DNA from: Candidatus Heimdallarchaeota archaeon
GTDB lineage: Archaea > Asgardarchaeota > Heimdallarchaeia > Heimdallarchaeales > Heimdallarchaeaceae
Length of the DNA stretch: 64,000 nt
Assembly (NCBI GenBank): GCA_019057815.1
Contig: JAHLWR010000015.1
Span: 1-64,000 of the forward strand
Direction of reading: 5' to 3'
Shown here: piece after piece, positions 43,304 through 53,102 of the stretch
Position numbering within the stretch: the first letter of the stretch is position 1
How the letters are laid out: every line of letters begins with the position of its first letter
The notes under the pieces: generated by a model
The model's input: only the letters and a program-made list of their open reading frames with translations
Databases searched by the model: none
What the model was told of the DNA's origin: nothing
Position numbers and translations under genes: made by a program

Positions 43304-45136
43304 TCAATCATTTTCTGCATCAATCTGCATAATTTCTAAAATGAAATCGTCATTTTCAGTCAATTCCCTCTTCTTATGCTTATATCCTTTGTAAATACGC
43401 ATTGTGATTCCTAGAACTAACCAACAATCAAACAGAACAACAATACCTATGAAAATGGTTTTTGGTGTTTTGAACAATGGGACATTGAAACTATCAGTTG
43501 TATTGCCATCATCCACCTGTTCATCTAGCACAGAAACAGTATATTTAACATCTTGGAGGTTGCAGACATATCCTGAGCCAATAACTTGTATAATAAACTC
43601 TATTTCATTAAAACTGTTAATTAACTCTATATCTCTTTCTATGACAATAAGACCATAATCTTTGATTAATTCTGTGTAAAGTGTATAACCATTAATTTTG
43701 AGTGTGACACTGAAACTGTCGTATTCTATCTCTGATTGTTTTTCTAAGAACAATGAGAAATTAGATTTGAATCCTTTTATAGAGTCAGTATGGTAGATCA
43801 CATCGTAGTATTTTTTGATTAAATTTCCTTGATTGAGTAAACTAATTTGATCTTCTTCAATTAGTAACCTCTCTGCAAATTGCCCATCAAAGTTCTCCAC
43901 TTCATTGATAGTAATAGCTGTAGAGTTATATATGAAAATCGTCCCTTCTCCCAAAGTAACAGCATAAAATCTAATCTTCAAATCTTTTAGGTAATTAGTC
44001 GTGTACAAATCGAATGTAAGTGTCACTTTATCTTGAAGTTGATTATTGGGAGTTATTTCGCCTTCCTCTAAGAGCACTATCCCTTGAAATAACTGATAAC
44101 TTATTCCTGGAAAAACAACTGTTCCTTCACAGCTGTAATCAATTTCTATTTTTAATATCTGCGTATCTTTAATACTAGAAGGTTTAAGCGGAGATAAGTC
44201 TACAAATTCGTCTATACCAGCTAACCAAGAGACTACTTTGAGGTATGAGTCATCTTCAACAATCTCTTCAACTAATTGTCCTTTCAACTCGATATTAGAA
44301 ATATAAACTGTATTGATTGATATACCTATGGCAAATCTGAGTTCTAAGACGTTCTTCCCTTGATAGAGCGGTAATTCAAAATACTCATTGAAACTCTCTC
44401 CAGAATCAAATGACAATGTTTCATAAGAATTCGAATTAACACTTATATCAACAGAACTAACAAAAGCGACAAATTCACTAGTTTCGAAAGATAAACTAAC
44501 ATTTTGAGAATAAGAATCATTATTTGCACAAAATGAAATCGTCTTTATAGTGTAATATGTGAAACCACTCAATTTGCTATCAATTATAATTTCTTCTGTA
44601 GCAAGATCATAATTCTTTTCTACCATTCCTAATGAGATTATAGATAGATTCCTTACAGCTGATTCAGCAAGTATTCTGATCTGACCACTTTCACCATATG
44701 AAGCTTTCCCTGAAATAGAGATAGTTAAATTAAACTCACCATTATAATAATCTGGATATTCAAACGCTTTGCTTACATTTTGTACATTTCCATCTTGATA
44801 AGCTCGCGAAATGTCGAATTTTACTTCAGAACTGTTGAAATCAAAAACTATGGTTAAACCACTCGAATCTGTTTGATCCCCTTCTACAACAAATTTAAGG
44901 TCTAAAGCATTGAACTCACTTAAAATTAGGCTATCTAGAGTAAAATTGAAAGTCTGGTTACCTTCGTTTTCATCATAAAAATAAACAAATTCTTGATCAA
45001 AACTATTAAGATAAGAACTGTTGGGAATAGAAGAGGTAAAAGAAAGAGACTGGTTACATCCTTGAGGTGAAATGGTAATTAGCGCTATGAATCCGATGCA
45101 TAAAATTACATAACGTAAATTAGTGGATGTAACCAT
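43304..45136 (-). CDS. Anchored ectodomain protein, first gene of the array
   Basis: A signal helix (YVILCIGFIALITISPQG) is followed by about 540 residues of extracellular beta-sandwich-like sequence with several sequons and modules that share phrases such as YxLxFDLYTTNYLKDLKIRF. The C terminus has a membrane helix (TIFIGIVVLFDCWLVLGITM) and an acidic cytoplasmic tail (ENDDFILEIMQIDAEND). Unknown family. ATG 45136 is preferred over TTG 45145, since a TATA box (GTTTATAAAC, 45164-45173 on the minus strand) places the start of the message close to it. It shares a 100-base divergent promoter region with the winged-helix membrane protein. Confidence 0.7.
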   Translation of the reverse strand: MVTSTNLRYVILCIGFIALITISPQGCNQSLSFTSSIPNSSYLNSFDQEFVYFYDENEGNQTFNFTLDSLILSEFNALDLKFVVEGDQTDSSGLTIVFDFNSSEVKFDISRAYQDGNVQNVSKAFEYPDYYNGEFNLTISISGKASYGESGQIRILAESAVRNLSIISLGMVEKNYDLATEEIIIDSKLSGFTYYTIKTISFCANNDSYSQNVSLSFETSEFVAFVSSVDISVNSNSYETLSFDSGESFNEYFELPLYQGKNVLELRFAIGISINTVYISNIELKGQLVEEIVEDDSYLKVVSWLAGIDEFVDLSPLKPSSIKDTQILKIEIDYSCEGTVVFPGISYQLFQGIVLLEEGEITPNNQLQDKVTLTFDLYTTNYLKDLKIRFYAVTLGEGTIFIYNSTAITINEVENFDGQFAERLLIEEDQISLLNQGNLIKKYYDVIYHTDSIKGFKSNFSLFLEKQSEIEYDSFSVTLKINGYTLYTELIKDYGLIVIERDIELINSFNEIEFIIQVIGSGYVCNLQDVKYTVSVLDEQVDDGNTTDSFNVPLFKTPKTIFIGIVVLFDCWLVLGITMRIYKGYKHKKRELTENDDFILEIMQIDAEND

Positions 45137-45247
45137 GTCTTTCAATATTCTAAGTTCGAGATTTGTTTATAAACTTGACAAAGTAAAGTACTGGAATTAA
45201 CGTTCAATTAGACTAGGTTTAAATATAATGTTATGTCAAAACTTGGT
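45134..45247. promoter_or_regulatory. Divergent promoter region, copied once downstream
   Basis: TATA boxes face both ways: GTTTATAAAC toward the seven-gene array (minus) and GGTTTAAATATA (about 45213-45224) toward the winged-helix membrane gene (plus). The whole stretch is repeated at 46516-46628 with the next paralogue, including the now useless start region of the minus-strand gene, which shows that the tandem duplication began here. Confidence 0.65.
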
Positions 45248-46447
45248 ATGAAATCTTCAGAAGAAGAGAAAGATTTTACTCCTTCTTCCAAGTTAATCGA
45301 AATGGAAAAAGGTAAGGTTTTATCCAATGAGCATGATGAACCCCCAATATCTCCCAAATTACAAAGAAAGAAAGATAAATCTTCTAAAAAGAGGAAAAAG
45401 GTATACTATTTACTTGAATTTCTTGCTATTCTCTCTGTAATTTCGATGAATATAATTGGTAGTACTTATGAATATGATTACGATAGTATTATCGCTTTTC
45501 TACCCTTAGCTGTTGTGTCTATAAGCTTACTTCTGCTTACTACATATCTCTATATTTTCTCTTTAAAACCAGAAGAACGATTTGTTGCATATATTATTCG
45601 ATTTATATTGATTGTTGCTTTGGCATCTTTTGTAATTGGAATGGCTATTGGTGTAGGATTTTCTTACCCTTCGTATTTTATTTTTCTGATGCTACACATT
45701 TCTTTATTCTATCCTTTGATCTCCCAATTCATACTCCAGACATTCCTCGTAGCTTCTGATAAACCAACTAAAGAGCTTCTTTTTAAGAAAGCAGTCGAGG
45801 GCAGTCCGTCTGAATTAGAATGGCGCCAATATGATACTTTTTCAGGATATATTTCGATTATTACAGGTATTTTCATGTTACAAGCATTTTGGTTAATCTA
45901 CCACTTTATAATTCGCTCATTAGTAATCCTCAATGCAAAGAGACGTATGATTATCGAACACTTAGACTTTGAAGAGGAAACGAACCTTTCTACTATTTCG
46001 TTGGAACTTGGAATCTCTTTGGAAGAAGTTATATTCACTTTAAAACAATTACAGTTGAGAAGAAAAATAAAAATCAATTTCACTCGATATGGTGCTATAC
46101 TTAAAGAAATACGCACTGCTAGACTTTTTACTCCTGCAATTGATGAGAAATTCGAAGAATTTTTGAAAAAGCAAAAGATGACAGAAATTGAAAGAAGAGC
46201 CAGTGGATTCATAGAATTCACCGAGAGAGAGAAGGTACAAGATAAAGATATGCGAAAATTGCTTGGAATCAAAGACAAGTTATCAACAAGTGATTTTATT
46301 CTAATGCTACCTCCAAAAGTTGCTACAGTAAGGTCTCCAGTTTTCAAAAAGGGTAATTGGATATTCTTTAACAGAGAAGAGATCTTGAAAAAACGTGAAA
46401 AGATCATCAAAGTACTAATCGACAACCACGATAAGATTTTCAACTAA
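45248..46447 (+). CDS. Membrane protein with winged-helix domain, tandem paralogue 1
   Basis: About 45 charged residues (SSEEEKDFTPSSKLIEMEKGKVL) precede about five membrane helices (residues 45-210). A winged-helix-like domain follows (LDFEEETNLSTISLELGISLEEVIFTLKQLQLRRKIKINF) and then a basic C-terminal region of about 110 residues ending in NDHKIFN-like sequence. Start: the upstream ATG at 45233 is too close to the TATA box; ATG 45248 aligns with the start of the paralogue and fits a leaderless message. The role may be signal-dependent control of transcription from the membrane, perhaps of the neighbouring array, but this is inference. Confidence 0.7.
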   Translation: MKSSEEEKDFTPSSKLIEMEKGKVLSNEHDEPPISPKLQRKKDKSSKKRKKVYYLLEFLAILSVISMNIIGSTYEYDYDSIIAFLPLAVVSISLLLLTTYLYIFSLKPEERFVAYIIRFILIVALASFVIGMAIGVGFSYPSYFIFLMLHISLFYPLISQFILQTFLVASDKPTKELLFKKAVEGSPSELEWRQYDTFSGYISIITGIFMLQAFWLIYHFIIRSLVILNAKRRMIIEHLDFEEETNLSTISLELGISLEEVIFTLKQLQLRRKIKINFTRYGAILKEIRTARLFTPAIDEKFEEFLKKQKMTEIERRASGFIEFTEREKVQDKDMRKLLGIKDKLSTSDFILMLPPKVATVRSPVFKKGNWIFFNREEILKKREKIIKVLIDNHDKIFN

Positions 46448-46515
46448 TCATTATTTAACTCTTTTTTTCTTTTTATAATATGTCACTTTTTTACTTTTTT
46501 ACTCATTTTAAACCC

Positions 46516-46628
46516 ATGTCTTTCAATATTCTAAGTCCAAGATTTGTTCATAAACTTGATAAAGTATAATACTGGAATAACCTTTCAATTAGACTAGGTT
46601 TAAATACAATGCTAGGTCAAAACTAGGT
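46516..46628 (+). repeat. Second copy of the divergent promoter region
   Basis: It matches 45134-45247 with about one difference in eight. The plus-strand TATA box (GGTTTAAATACA) is kept and should serve the second paralogue. On the minus strand only a few codons follow the old start before a stop. Confidence 0.7.
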
Positions 46629-47834
46629 ATGAAATCTTCAGAAGAAGAGAAAGATTTTACTCCTTCTTCAAAGTTAGTCGAAATGGAAAAAGGCAAGGTT
46701 TTATCTGGTGAGCATAATGAAACCCCAATATCTCCCAAAGTACTAAGAAAGAAAGATTATTCTTCTAAAAAGAGGATAAGAATATATTATTTTCTTGAAA
46801 TCCTTTCAATTTTGTCTGTAATTGGTTTGAATATTTTAGGCGTTGCTACATACTACGACTACCATTATTGGATATTTTTGGTGCCTTTCTCTGTGGTGAC
46901 TCTATGTTTGTTTCTGTTTTCAACTTTCGTTTACATCTTTTCTTTAAAACCAGAAGAAAGATTTCGTGCATATGCTGTACGATTTTTGACGATATTTGCT
47001 TTTACTACTTTTGTAATTGGAGCGGGTATTACTATAGAAGGGTGGTATGATTGGCAAGCTCTTGACATGTTTCTTTTTTCAAATATTTTTCTATTTTATC
47101 CTTTACTCTCCCAATACATACTCCAGACCTACCTCGTGAATTCTGATAAACCAACTAAAGAGCTTCTTTTCAAGAAAGCAGTCGAGGGTAGTCCATCTGA
47201 ATTAGAATGGCGAAAATATGATAATCTTTCAGGTTATATTGCAATTGTTTCAGGTATTTTCCTCTTACAAATATTCTGGTTATTTTACCACTTTATAATT
47301 CGCTCAAAAAAAATCCGCAAAACAAAGATACGTATGATTATCGAACACTTAGATTTTGATGAAGAAACAAACCTTTCTACTATTTCTTTGGAACTTGGAA
47401 TACCTTTAGAAGAAGTGATATTCACTTTGAAGCAATTACAGTTGAGAAGACAAATAGATGTCGATTTCACTCGATATGGTGCTATACTTAAAGAGATACG
47501 CACTTATAGACTTTTTACTCCTGCAATTGATGAGAAATTCGAAAAATTTTTGAAAAAGCAAAAAATGACAAAAATTGAAAGAAGAGCCAGTGACTTCATA
47601 GAATTTACCGAGAGAGAGAAGGTACAAGATAAAGATATGCGAAAATTGCTAGGAATCAAAGACAAGTTATCAACAAGTGATTTTATTCTAATGCTACCTC
47701 CAAAAGTTGCTACAGTAAGGTCTCCAGTTTTCAAAAAGGGTAATTGGATATTCTTTAACAGAGAAGAGATCTTGAAAAAGCGTGAAAAAATCCTCAAAGT
47801 ACTAATCGACAATCACGATAAGATTTTCAACTAA
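46629..47834 (+). CDS. Membrane protein with winged-helix domain, tandem paralogue 2
   Basis: The 401-residue protein has the same layout as paralogue 1. The first 45 residues and the last 200 (winged helix and C-terminal part) are nearly the same in both, with long stretches of identical DNA after about 46240/47630. The membrane part in between (about residues 60-165) is much more different. So the cytoplasmic parts are kept equal, by selection or gene conversion, while the membrane/outer part, likely the sensor, changed. Family not recognised. Confidence 0.7.
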   Translation: MKSSEEEKDFTPSSKLVEMEKGKVLSGEHNETPISPKVLRKKDYSSKKRIRIYYFLEILSILSVIGLNILGVATYYDYHYWIFLVPFSVVTLCLFLFSTFVYIFSLKPEERFRAYAVRFLTIFAFTTFVIGAGITIEGWYDWQALDMFLFSNIFLFYPLLSQYILQTYLVNSDKPTKELLFKKAVEGSPSELEWRKYDNLSGYIAIVSGIFLLQIFWLFYHFIIRSKKIRKTKIRMIIEHLDFDEETNLSTISLELGIPLEEVIFTLKQLQLRRQIDVDFTRYGAILKEIRTYRLFTPAIDEKFEKFLKKQKMTKIERRASDFIEFTEREKVQDKDMRKLLGIKDKLSTSDFILMLPPKVATVRSPVFKKGNWIFFNREEILKKREKILKVLIDNHDKIFN

Positions 47835-47889
47835 CTCTTTCTTTTTCCTTTTCTATAAGGTTAATATAGGGGAAGAAATTCAATGATTT

Positions 47890-50358
47890 ATGCAATCTAA
47901 AACTAAGTGTTTATTTTTCCTTTTTATTTTGATGTTAGCATTTGCTTTGAACAATCAGACTGTTTCTTATGCTAAAACCGATGTTATTATCTTTTCTGAA
48001 TCTTTAAATGCTGAAGAAAGCGCTTTTGACCATAAATATGGTCCACCTGGTTACTATGGATTAGCAATAGATGAAGAAGAAAATTTGATTTTTTCTAATG
48101 CCCCTGAAGGTGTAGCTTTTATTCAAAGAGACAATCTATCGGATCAAGTAGTCTACAGAGATGAAATTGGCTTACAAGATGTTTCTGTAATGAATTTAGA
48201 AGTTGATAAAGACCTCAAATTGCTTTATGTTGGTTCCATTCAAGGTGTTGACGTTATTAATTATACTCTCTTTCCTATTCAAGCTACACCTATTCTACAG
48301 GAAGTAGCAACAAATTTTATTTTAGGTGATTTCATAGATATCGATCCTAACACTCATTTTGTCTGGATAACTACACAGTCTCATGGTTTGTTTATTTATG
48401 ACCCAATAAATCAAAGAGAAGTAGATACAACAGGCTACGATTTACCTGATCCCAGTGTGAAAATGCATACAATTGAAGTGAATCCAACAATAAACAGAGC
48501 TTTTATCGGGACTGATCAAGGTATTTACGTAATTGACACTTTAACTAACTCTTCACACCAATGGCTAACTACCAATGATGGTCTACCTTTCAATATCACT
48601 AAAGTGATTAAAGCTTACCCTGAAATAGAAAAAGTATTTATCACAACTAATGAAATTGTTACTACTATAAGCGGAGGATTAACAGTTCTTTTTTTGAACA
48701 ATGATTCTCTCAAAACATTTACCTACATTTCTGATCCTTATAATCCAAGAACAATTTATGACATTGTTTGTGACACTCAAAGAAATCTGGGTTACTTTGT
48801 TTCAGGACCAGGTTTCGAAGCTGAGAGTGGTCTTATGGTTTTTAACTTAACTGATATGACTGGAGTGATTAAGTCAATGTGGGGAAGTTTTGGTGATTTT
48901 GGTGTTACACGTGTTTGGGGTTCTCCTTATTTGATTGAAGCTATGATCGCAGGGATAGAATTAGATGAAATCACTCATGAGGTCATTTTAGGTTCAATAC
49001 AACTGATTCAAAAAGCCTATCTCGAGTTACCTGCAACTGTTACAACAGAGAATGAATGGGTAGACTGGGAGCATAGTTTATCACATAATATTGCTTCTGA
49101 TGTTAATTATGATCCTGTTGATGATATGATGTATATTTCAACACTCTTAGGTCTAGATAGAATAGATCCTACAAATAACGAAAATGTTGAACACCTTGTA
49201 CCCGTTCCAGGAGCGGGTGGTTCAACAGCTGCTGAAATATTGTCTTCTGCTAGAATGATCTATCATCATCATTATGAATATGATATAATCGCGGATTCCT
49301 ACATAGACATGGAAACGATGATTCCAGCTTTAGATGAGTATGATTACATCAAAGATATTTCATCATCACCTAATGAAACACTGATTTATTATTCTATAGG
49401 CGCTGAGAATGGTGGTCTAGGAAGCAATGGTTCAATTGTAATTTACAACAGAGCTAACTATCAGTATTATGTCGAAGATTTCGGTTTTGACAAGACTCAA
49501 CTGATAGTTAATTGTATTCTACAAGACCCCAATCGGGAAATGCTATATGTTGGAACAAATACTGGACTAATTTTGTATAATTTGACCTCAATGTCTATCT
49601 ATTCCATTCACGGTGAAACAGAAAATTGGGAGATAACAACACTAGAATGGATTAACGAGCAACTCTGGTTTGGTCTAGAAACTGAGCCACATCTATACAC
49701 TTATGTCAGAATCTATGATCCTATTTTAGAAACAATAACTGATTTTGAACACTCATCAATGATGTATCCTGTTGTTAATGATATCTTATTCAATCAAGCA
49801 ACTAACGAACTGTTCTTTACAACTAATTATGGTTTCCATGCTTACAATATATCCAACGAAGAACTCAAATTCTTTGGTGAAGAAGATGGTCTTTCTACTT
49901 ATATTCTCGCAAGAATGGATTATTCTACTATATCCAATGAAATTTACATAGGTTCAACTTTAGGTGGAGTTAACATATTCGACCCATTATACGATGATAT
50001 CCCACCTCAACTCTTTATTAGCGGAATTTCTACAAATGATATTGTTACAGGTCAAATATCTATACAGATAACATCTCAAGACTATAGTGGAATCAATTGG
50101 GTAAGTGCAACACTTAACAGCAGCGATAATTGGAATTCAAATATTCGTTATCTGAACTTCGATTTCAATTCAAGTGAATATTCAGATGGTTATTATGAAT
50201 TCACGATAGTAGCCACAGATTTCAATGGATTGACTACTGATATTGTAATATCTTTTACAATCTCCAATGTCATAATAAATGAGTTCTCAAAAATGCTCTT
50301 AGTTGTTGTTTTATCGACAGTTTCTATTATTATATTGTTTAGAAAAAGAAGAAACTAA
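47890..50358 (+). CDS. Anchored surface protein with beta-propeller-like repeats
   Basis: The 822-residue protein starts with a signal peptide (CLFFLFILMLAFALNNQTVSYA). About 12-14 propeller-like repeats follow, with phrases such as VNPTINRAFIGTDQGIYVID, DPNREMLYVGTNTGLILYNL and ISNEIYIGSTLGGVNIFDP; they resemble the two-component-regulator propeller type that senses ligands outside the cell. Near the end comes an Ig-like unit (PPQLFISGISTNDIVTGQISI), then a membrane helix (MLLVVVLSTVSIIILF) and RKRRN. There is no kinase part. It follows the paralogous winged-helix gene by 55 bases in the same direction, so a sensing role together with these regulators is possible but unproven. Confidence 0.75.
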   Translation: MQSKTKCLFFLFILMLAFALNNQTVSYAKTDVIIFSESLNAEESAFDHKYGPPGYYGLAIDEEENLIFSNAPEGVAFIQRDNLSDQVVYRDEIGLQDVSVMNLEVDKDLKLLYVGSIQGVDVINYTLFPIQATPILQEVATNFILGDFIDIDPNTHFVWITTQSHGLFIYDPINQREVDTTGYDLPDPSVKMHTIEVNPTINRAFIGTDQGIYVIDTLTNSSHQWLTTNDGLPFNITKVIKAYPEIEKVFITTNEIVTTISGGLTVLFLNNDSLKTFTYISDPYNPRTIYDIVCDTQRNLGYFVSGPGFEAESGLMVFNLTDMTGVIKSMWGSFGDFGVTRVWGSPYLIEAMIAGIELDEITHEVILGSIQLIQKAYLELPATVTTENEWVDWEHSLSHNIASDVNYDPVDDMMYISTLLGLDRIDPTNNENVEHLVPVPGAGGSTAAEILSSARMIYHHHYEYDIIADSYIDMETMIPALDEYDYIKDISSSPNETLIYYSIGAENGGLGSNGSIVIYNRANYQYYVEDFGFDKTQLIVNCILQDPNREMLYVGTNTGLILYNLTSMSIYSIHGETENWEITTLEWINEQLWFGLETEPHLYTYVRIYDPILETITDFEHSSMMYPVVNDILFNQATNELFFTTNYGFHAYNISNEELKFFGEEDGLSTYILARMDYSTISNEIYIGSTLGGVNIFDPLYDDIPPQLFISGISTNDIVTGQISIQITSQDYSGINWVSATLNSSDNWNSNIRYLNFDFNSSEYSDGYYEFTIVATDFNGLTTDIVISFTISNVIINEFSKMLLVVVLSTVSIIILFRKRRN

Positions 50359-50456
50359 TTCTTCCTTTACCTTTTTTATTCTATTTTATGATGAAGCTAT
50401 TTTTCACCTTCAAGTCAAACAAGGAGAAAAGAAAAGATGGTAGTTTTTTTTAGAGA

Positions 50457-51305
50457 TTAACTCTGATATTTCATTGCAGCTGATACACCTGATGCTGCAG
50501 TAGCCAATAGTTGAAATATTTTATAAGCTTCAGTCATTGTTTCTGCAGTATATTCAATTGTCATCCCATCCACCCTTTTTACAAAGGGTAATAAATCAGC
50601 TACATACGCAAAAGCTGTTCCTCTGAAGGTAAGTTCAACTTTCACTGGATTTTCAGTTACTAGTGTTTTAACTTTTCCTTCCTTAAAATTAGTCACTGCT
50701 CTGAAAACCGATTCTTTCAAGCTTTTCACTATTTTTTTCATGCTTGGACTCCTAGCAGCAAAACGGCTGTAAGATTGTTTTAAAGGTACAACCTCAGCCC
50801 AAGGAATATGTTTTTTGACATCATCTTCTAATAATTGATTATCTCCCGCGACCAGTATCACGGGAACATTATATTCTCCGGCTGTAAAAGCGTTGAGTAA
50901 ACACTCACTTAACTCTATGTCATTGATTACAAGTTTATGAATACTAGTTCCACTGTAAGTGTGATCAAAAGTAGACTTAGCAGTACCATGTTTAGCATGA
51001 TAACCTAAGAAGAGCGCAACATCACAGCCTTCTACTCCCTCAACCATCGAAATGGGACGAAAACCTCCTCTAATGATTTCAACATATTCAGGTAAATCAT
51101 CGATAAGCAAATTTACACAAGGACCATGACTATCAGCAATGATTATTTGCTCAAAACCGTTATGATATAATTCTTCTGCAACAACGAGAGTAATTTTTGT
51201 AGCAATTTCTCTAGCTTCCTGATACAAAGAACCTTTCAAGTCTAATTGTCCTAGAATAACAACAAATGGTAATCCTTCCAAATCAACTGAAATAAACGCT
51301 TTCAT
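50457..51305 (-). CDS. M55 family D-aminopeptidase (DppA-like)
   Basis: The 282-residue protein has the full zinc site of DppA: D8 and E10 (SVDLEG), H60 (ADSHG), H103 (GYHAKHG) and E134 (ELSECLLNA), and the catalytic His H115 (FDHTYSG). In Bacillus DppA forms a decamer and removes N-terminal D-amino acids, chiefly D-Ala. In archaea the M55 members are thought to process peptides; substrate preference cannot be told here. No signal peptide, so cytoplasmic. It stands alone between surface-protein genes. Confidence 0.88.
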   Translation of the reverse strand: MKAFISVDLEGLPFVVILGQLDLKGSLYQEAREIATKITLVVAEELYHNGFEQIIIADSHGPCVNLLIDDLPEYVEIIRGGFRPISMVEGVEGCDVALFLGYHAKHGTAKSTFDHTYSGTSIHKLVINDIELSECLLNAFTAGEYNVPVILVAGDNQLLEDDVKKHIPWAEVVPLKQSYSRFAARSPSMKKIVKSLKESVFRAVTNFKEGKVKTLVTENPVKVELTFRGTAFAYVADLLPFVKRVDGMTIEYTAETMTEAYKIFQLLATAASGVSAAMKYQS

Positions 51306-51509
51306 TTTTTTTCGCTCATTTATGAATTGTAAGAGTGATATTAAAAGATTTTTAGTAATAAATGTGTTATTTATCTTTTACTGGGATTTCATTCTAATAA
51401 TCTCTTATTTCTTGGATTCTTACCCCCTTCTTTTGCTTTCCTTTCTTCTTCTTCAAGAAACTTCAAAATCCTCCTAAAACTTTTTATTTTTTGAATTAGA
51501 GTGATAACT

Positions 51510-53039
51510 ATGAAAAAATCTCTCTCTTTTCTTCCTGTATTAATTATATTGATGTGTCCTTTTATTGCCCCTGTAATTCATCAAGCTGATGCTAGTCCCC
51601 AATTTGTTGACTATATCTTCTGTAATGGAAATATTATCACCATTGATGAAACTAATCCTTTGGTTCAAGCTATTGCCATTAATGATGACCTTATTGTAGG
51701 TTTAGGAAGTACTGAAGAAATTCTAGAAAACTTTGCAACAGAAAATGAAACTACTTATGATTTAGATGGTCGAACAATCATGCCAGGAATAATAGATGGT
51801 CATACACACTATATGGCATCATTATTTTGGATTGGAGAAACTGAAACAATCTATGAATCTCAAATTATAGCTTTAGCTAATGGCTATACAACCTTAAACG
51901 AAAAAAGTATAGACATGGGTGAATTTCAATGGTTAAAAGAAGCTGAACAAAATAATACGCTTCGTCTTCGAGTAAACGCTTTTCTTATTTATAATTATGC
52001 TTGGCTTGAAAATAATGAAACTGTATTAGTTGGACACTGGAATCCAGATCTAGAACCTCTACTAGATCATGACCGAAAATTACGCGTTCCTGGTATTAAA
52101 ATCTATTTAGATGGTGCATATGGAAATAGAGGTTTTCCAGCAATGAGTGATCCCTATACTCAAGAAATGATGGATTTATGGGGAATTATCAATCCTTATG
52201 GAGATCTTTATTTTAATCAATCAGAATTAAATTCAATAGTTGATTCTATTCATGATAGAGGTTTTAGTGTAGCTGTTCACGCGATGGGTGATAGAGCAAC
52301 TGAAACTATCCTAAATGCAATAGAATATGCGTTAAACGGGACAGATAATGATAATGCAAGACATCAAATTGAGCATAACAGCTTCATCAGAGAAGATCAA
52401 ATCGCTAAAGCTTTATCACTTAATACTATTCATTCTGTTAGAGGGTACTTCCCAACTTATTGGCAGCAAGAATATGCAGACCTTTACAGTTCTATATGGA
52501 TGGAAAGGACGGTAAACAGATACTCCCTACCTGGCGAAGGTCTTCACTCTTATCTAGAAACTGATTTTGGTTTTCTTCATGGTTATGATGAAGATAATTG
52601 GAGTAAATCAGCTAATATTAGACCTTTCCTACATCTTTGGGGTTTGGTTACTAGAAAAGCTATTGATGTAAATGGTACCATCCATACACCTGATCCTTGG
52701 GTAGCTGAGCATGAAATTACAGTTGAAATGGCTCTAAGAATGATGACTATTGAAGGAGCTTACGCGGTAAAACAAGAGGACTATATCGGTTCTTTAGAAA
52801 TTGGTAAGTATGCAGATCTCATTGTCTTAACAGGTGATCCTCTAACTATGGAGGTTGATAATCTTAAGGATATCGAAGTTATGCTTACTATGGTAGATGG
52901 TAACATTGAATACCAAATAGCTAGTCATACCTTCCCAACACCATTTACAAGTCAAACCTCACAAACAGCTTCTGCAATATGGATTACTCTTCTAGCATTA
53001 TCAAGTTTAATAGTTGTTAGGTCTGAAAGAAGAAAATAA
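51510..53039 (+). CDS. Surface-anchored amidohydrolase (YtcJ-like)
   Basis: A signal peptide (LSFLPVLIILMCPFIAPVIHQADA) leads into an amidohydrolase of the YtcJ/Amidohydro_3 type: VDYIFCNGNIITIDETNPLVQAIAINDDLIVGLG, the metal ligands H98-x-H100 (IIDGHTH), later VAVHAMGDRA and ARHQIEHNSF, and the C-terminal YIGSLEIGKYADLIVLTGDPL. A C-terminal membrane helix (IWITLLALSSLIVV) and RSERRK tail follow. At 509 residues it is somewhat shorter than common YtcJ proteins, mainly in the part after HTH. Most relatives are cytoplasmic; here signal and anchor put the enzyme outside the cell. ATG 51510 was chosen over GTG 51501 since it starts the signal peptide. Substrate unknown. Confidence 0.85.
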   Translation: MKKSLSFLPVLIILMCPFIAPVIHQADASPQFVDYIFCNGNIITIDETNPLVQAIAINDDLIVGLGSTEEILENFATENETTYDLDGRTIMPGIIDGHTHYMASLFWIGETETIYESQIIALANGYTTLNEKSIDMGEFQWLKEAEQNNTLRLRVNAFLIYNYAWLENNETVLVGHWNPDLEPLLDHDRKLRVPGIKIYLDGAYGNRGFPAMSDPYTQEMMDLWGIINPYGDLYFNQSELNSIVDSIHDRGFSVAVHAMGDRATETILNAIEYALNGTDNDNARHQIEHNSFIREDQIAKALSLNTIHSVRGYFPTYWQQEYADLYSSIWMERTVNRYSLPGEGLHSYLETDFGFLHGYDEDNWSKSANIRPFLHLWGLVTRKAIDVNGTIHTPDPWVAEHEITVEMALRMMTIEGAYAVKQEDYIGSLEIGKYADLIVLTGDPLTMEVDNLKDIEVMLTMVDGNIEYQIASHTFPTPFTSQTSQTASAIWITLLALSSLIVVRSERRK

Positions 53040-53102
53040 TTCTTCTCTCTTTTTTTCTCTTTTTAGAACAATTCTTATAAGCAATATAACTAAGAACATT
53101 AT

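Noticed and set aside
45898-47812. Minus-strand frames of up to 181 codons in the tandem paralogues
   Set aside because: They are shadows of the plus-strand genes and appear in both copies only because the coding strand is conserved.
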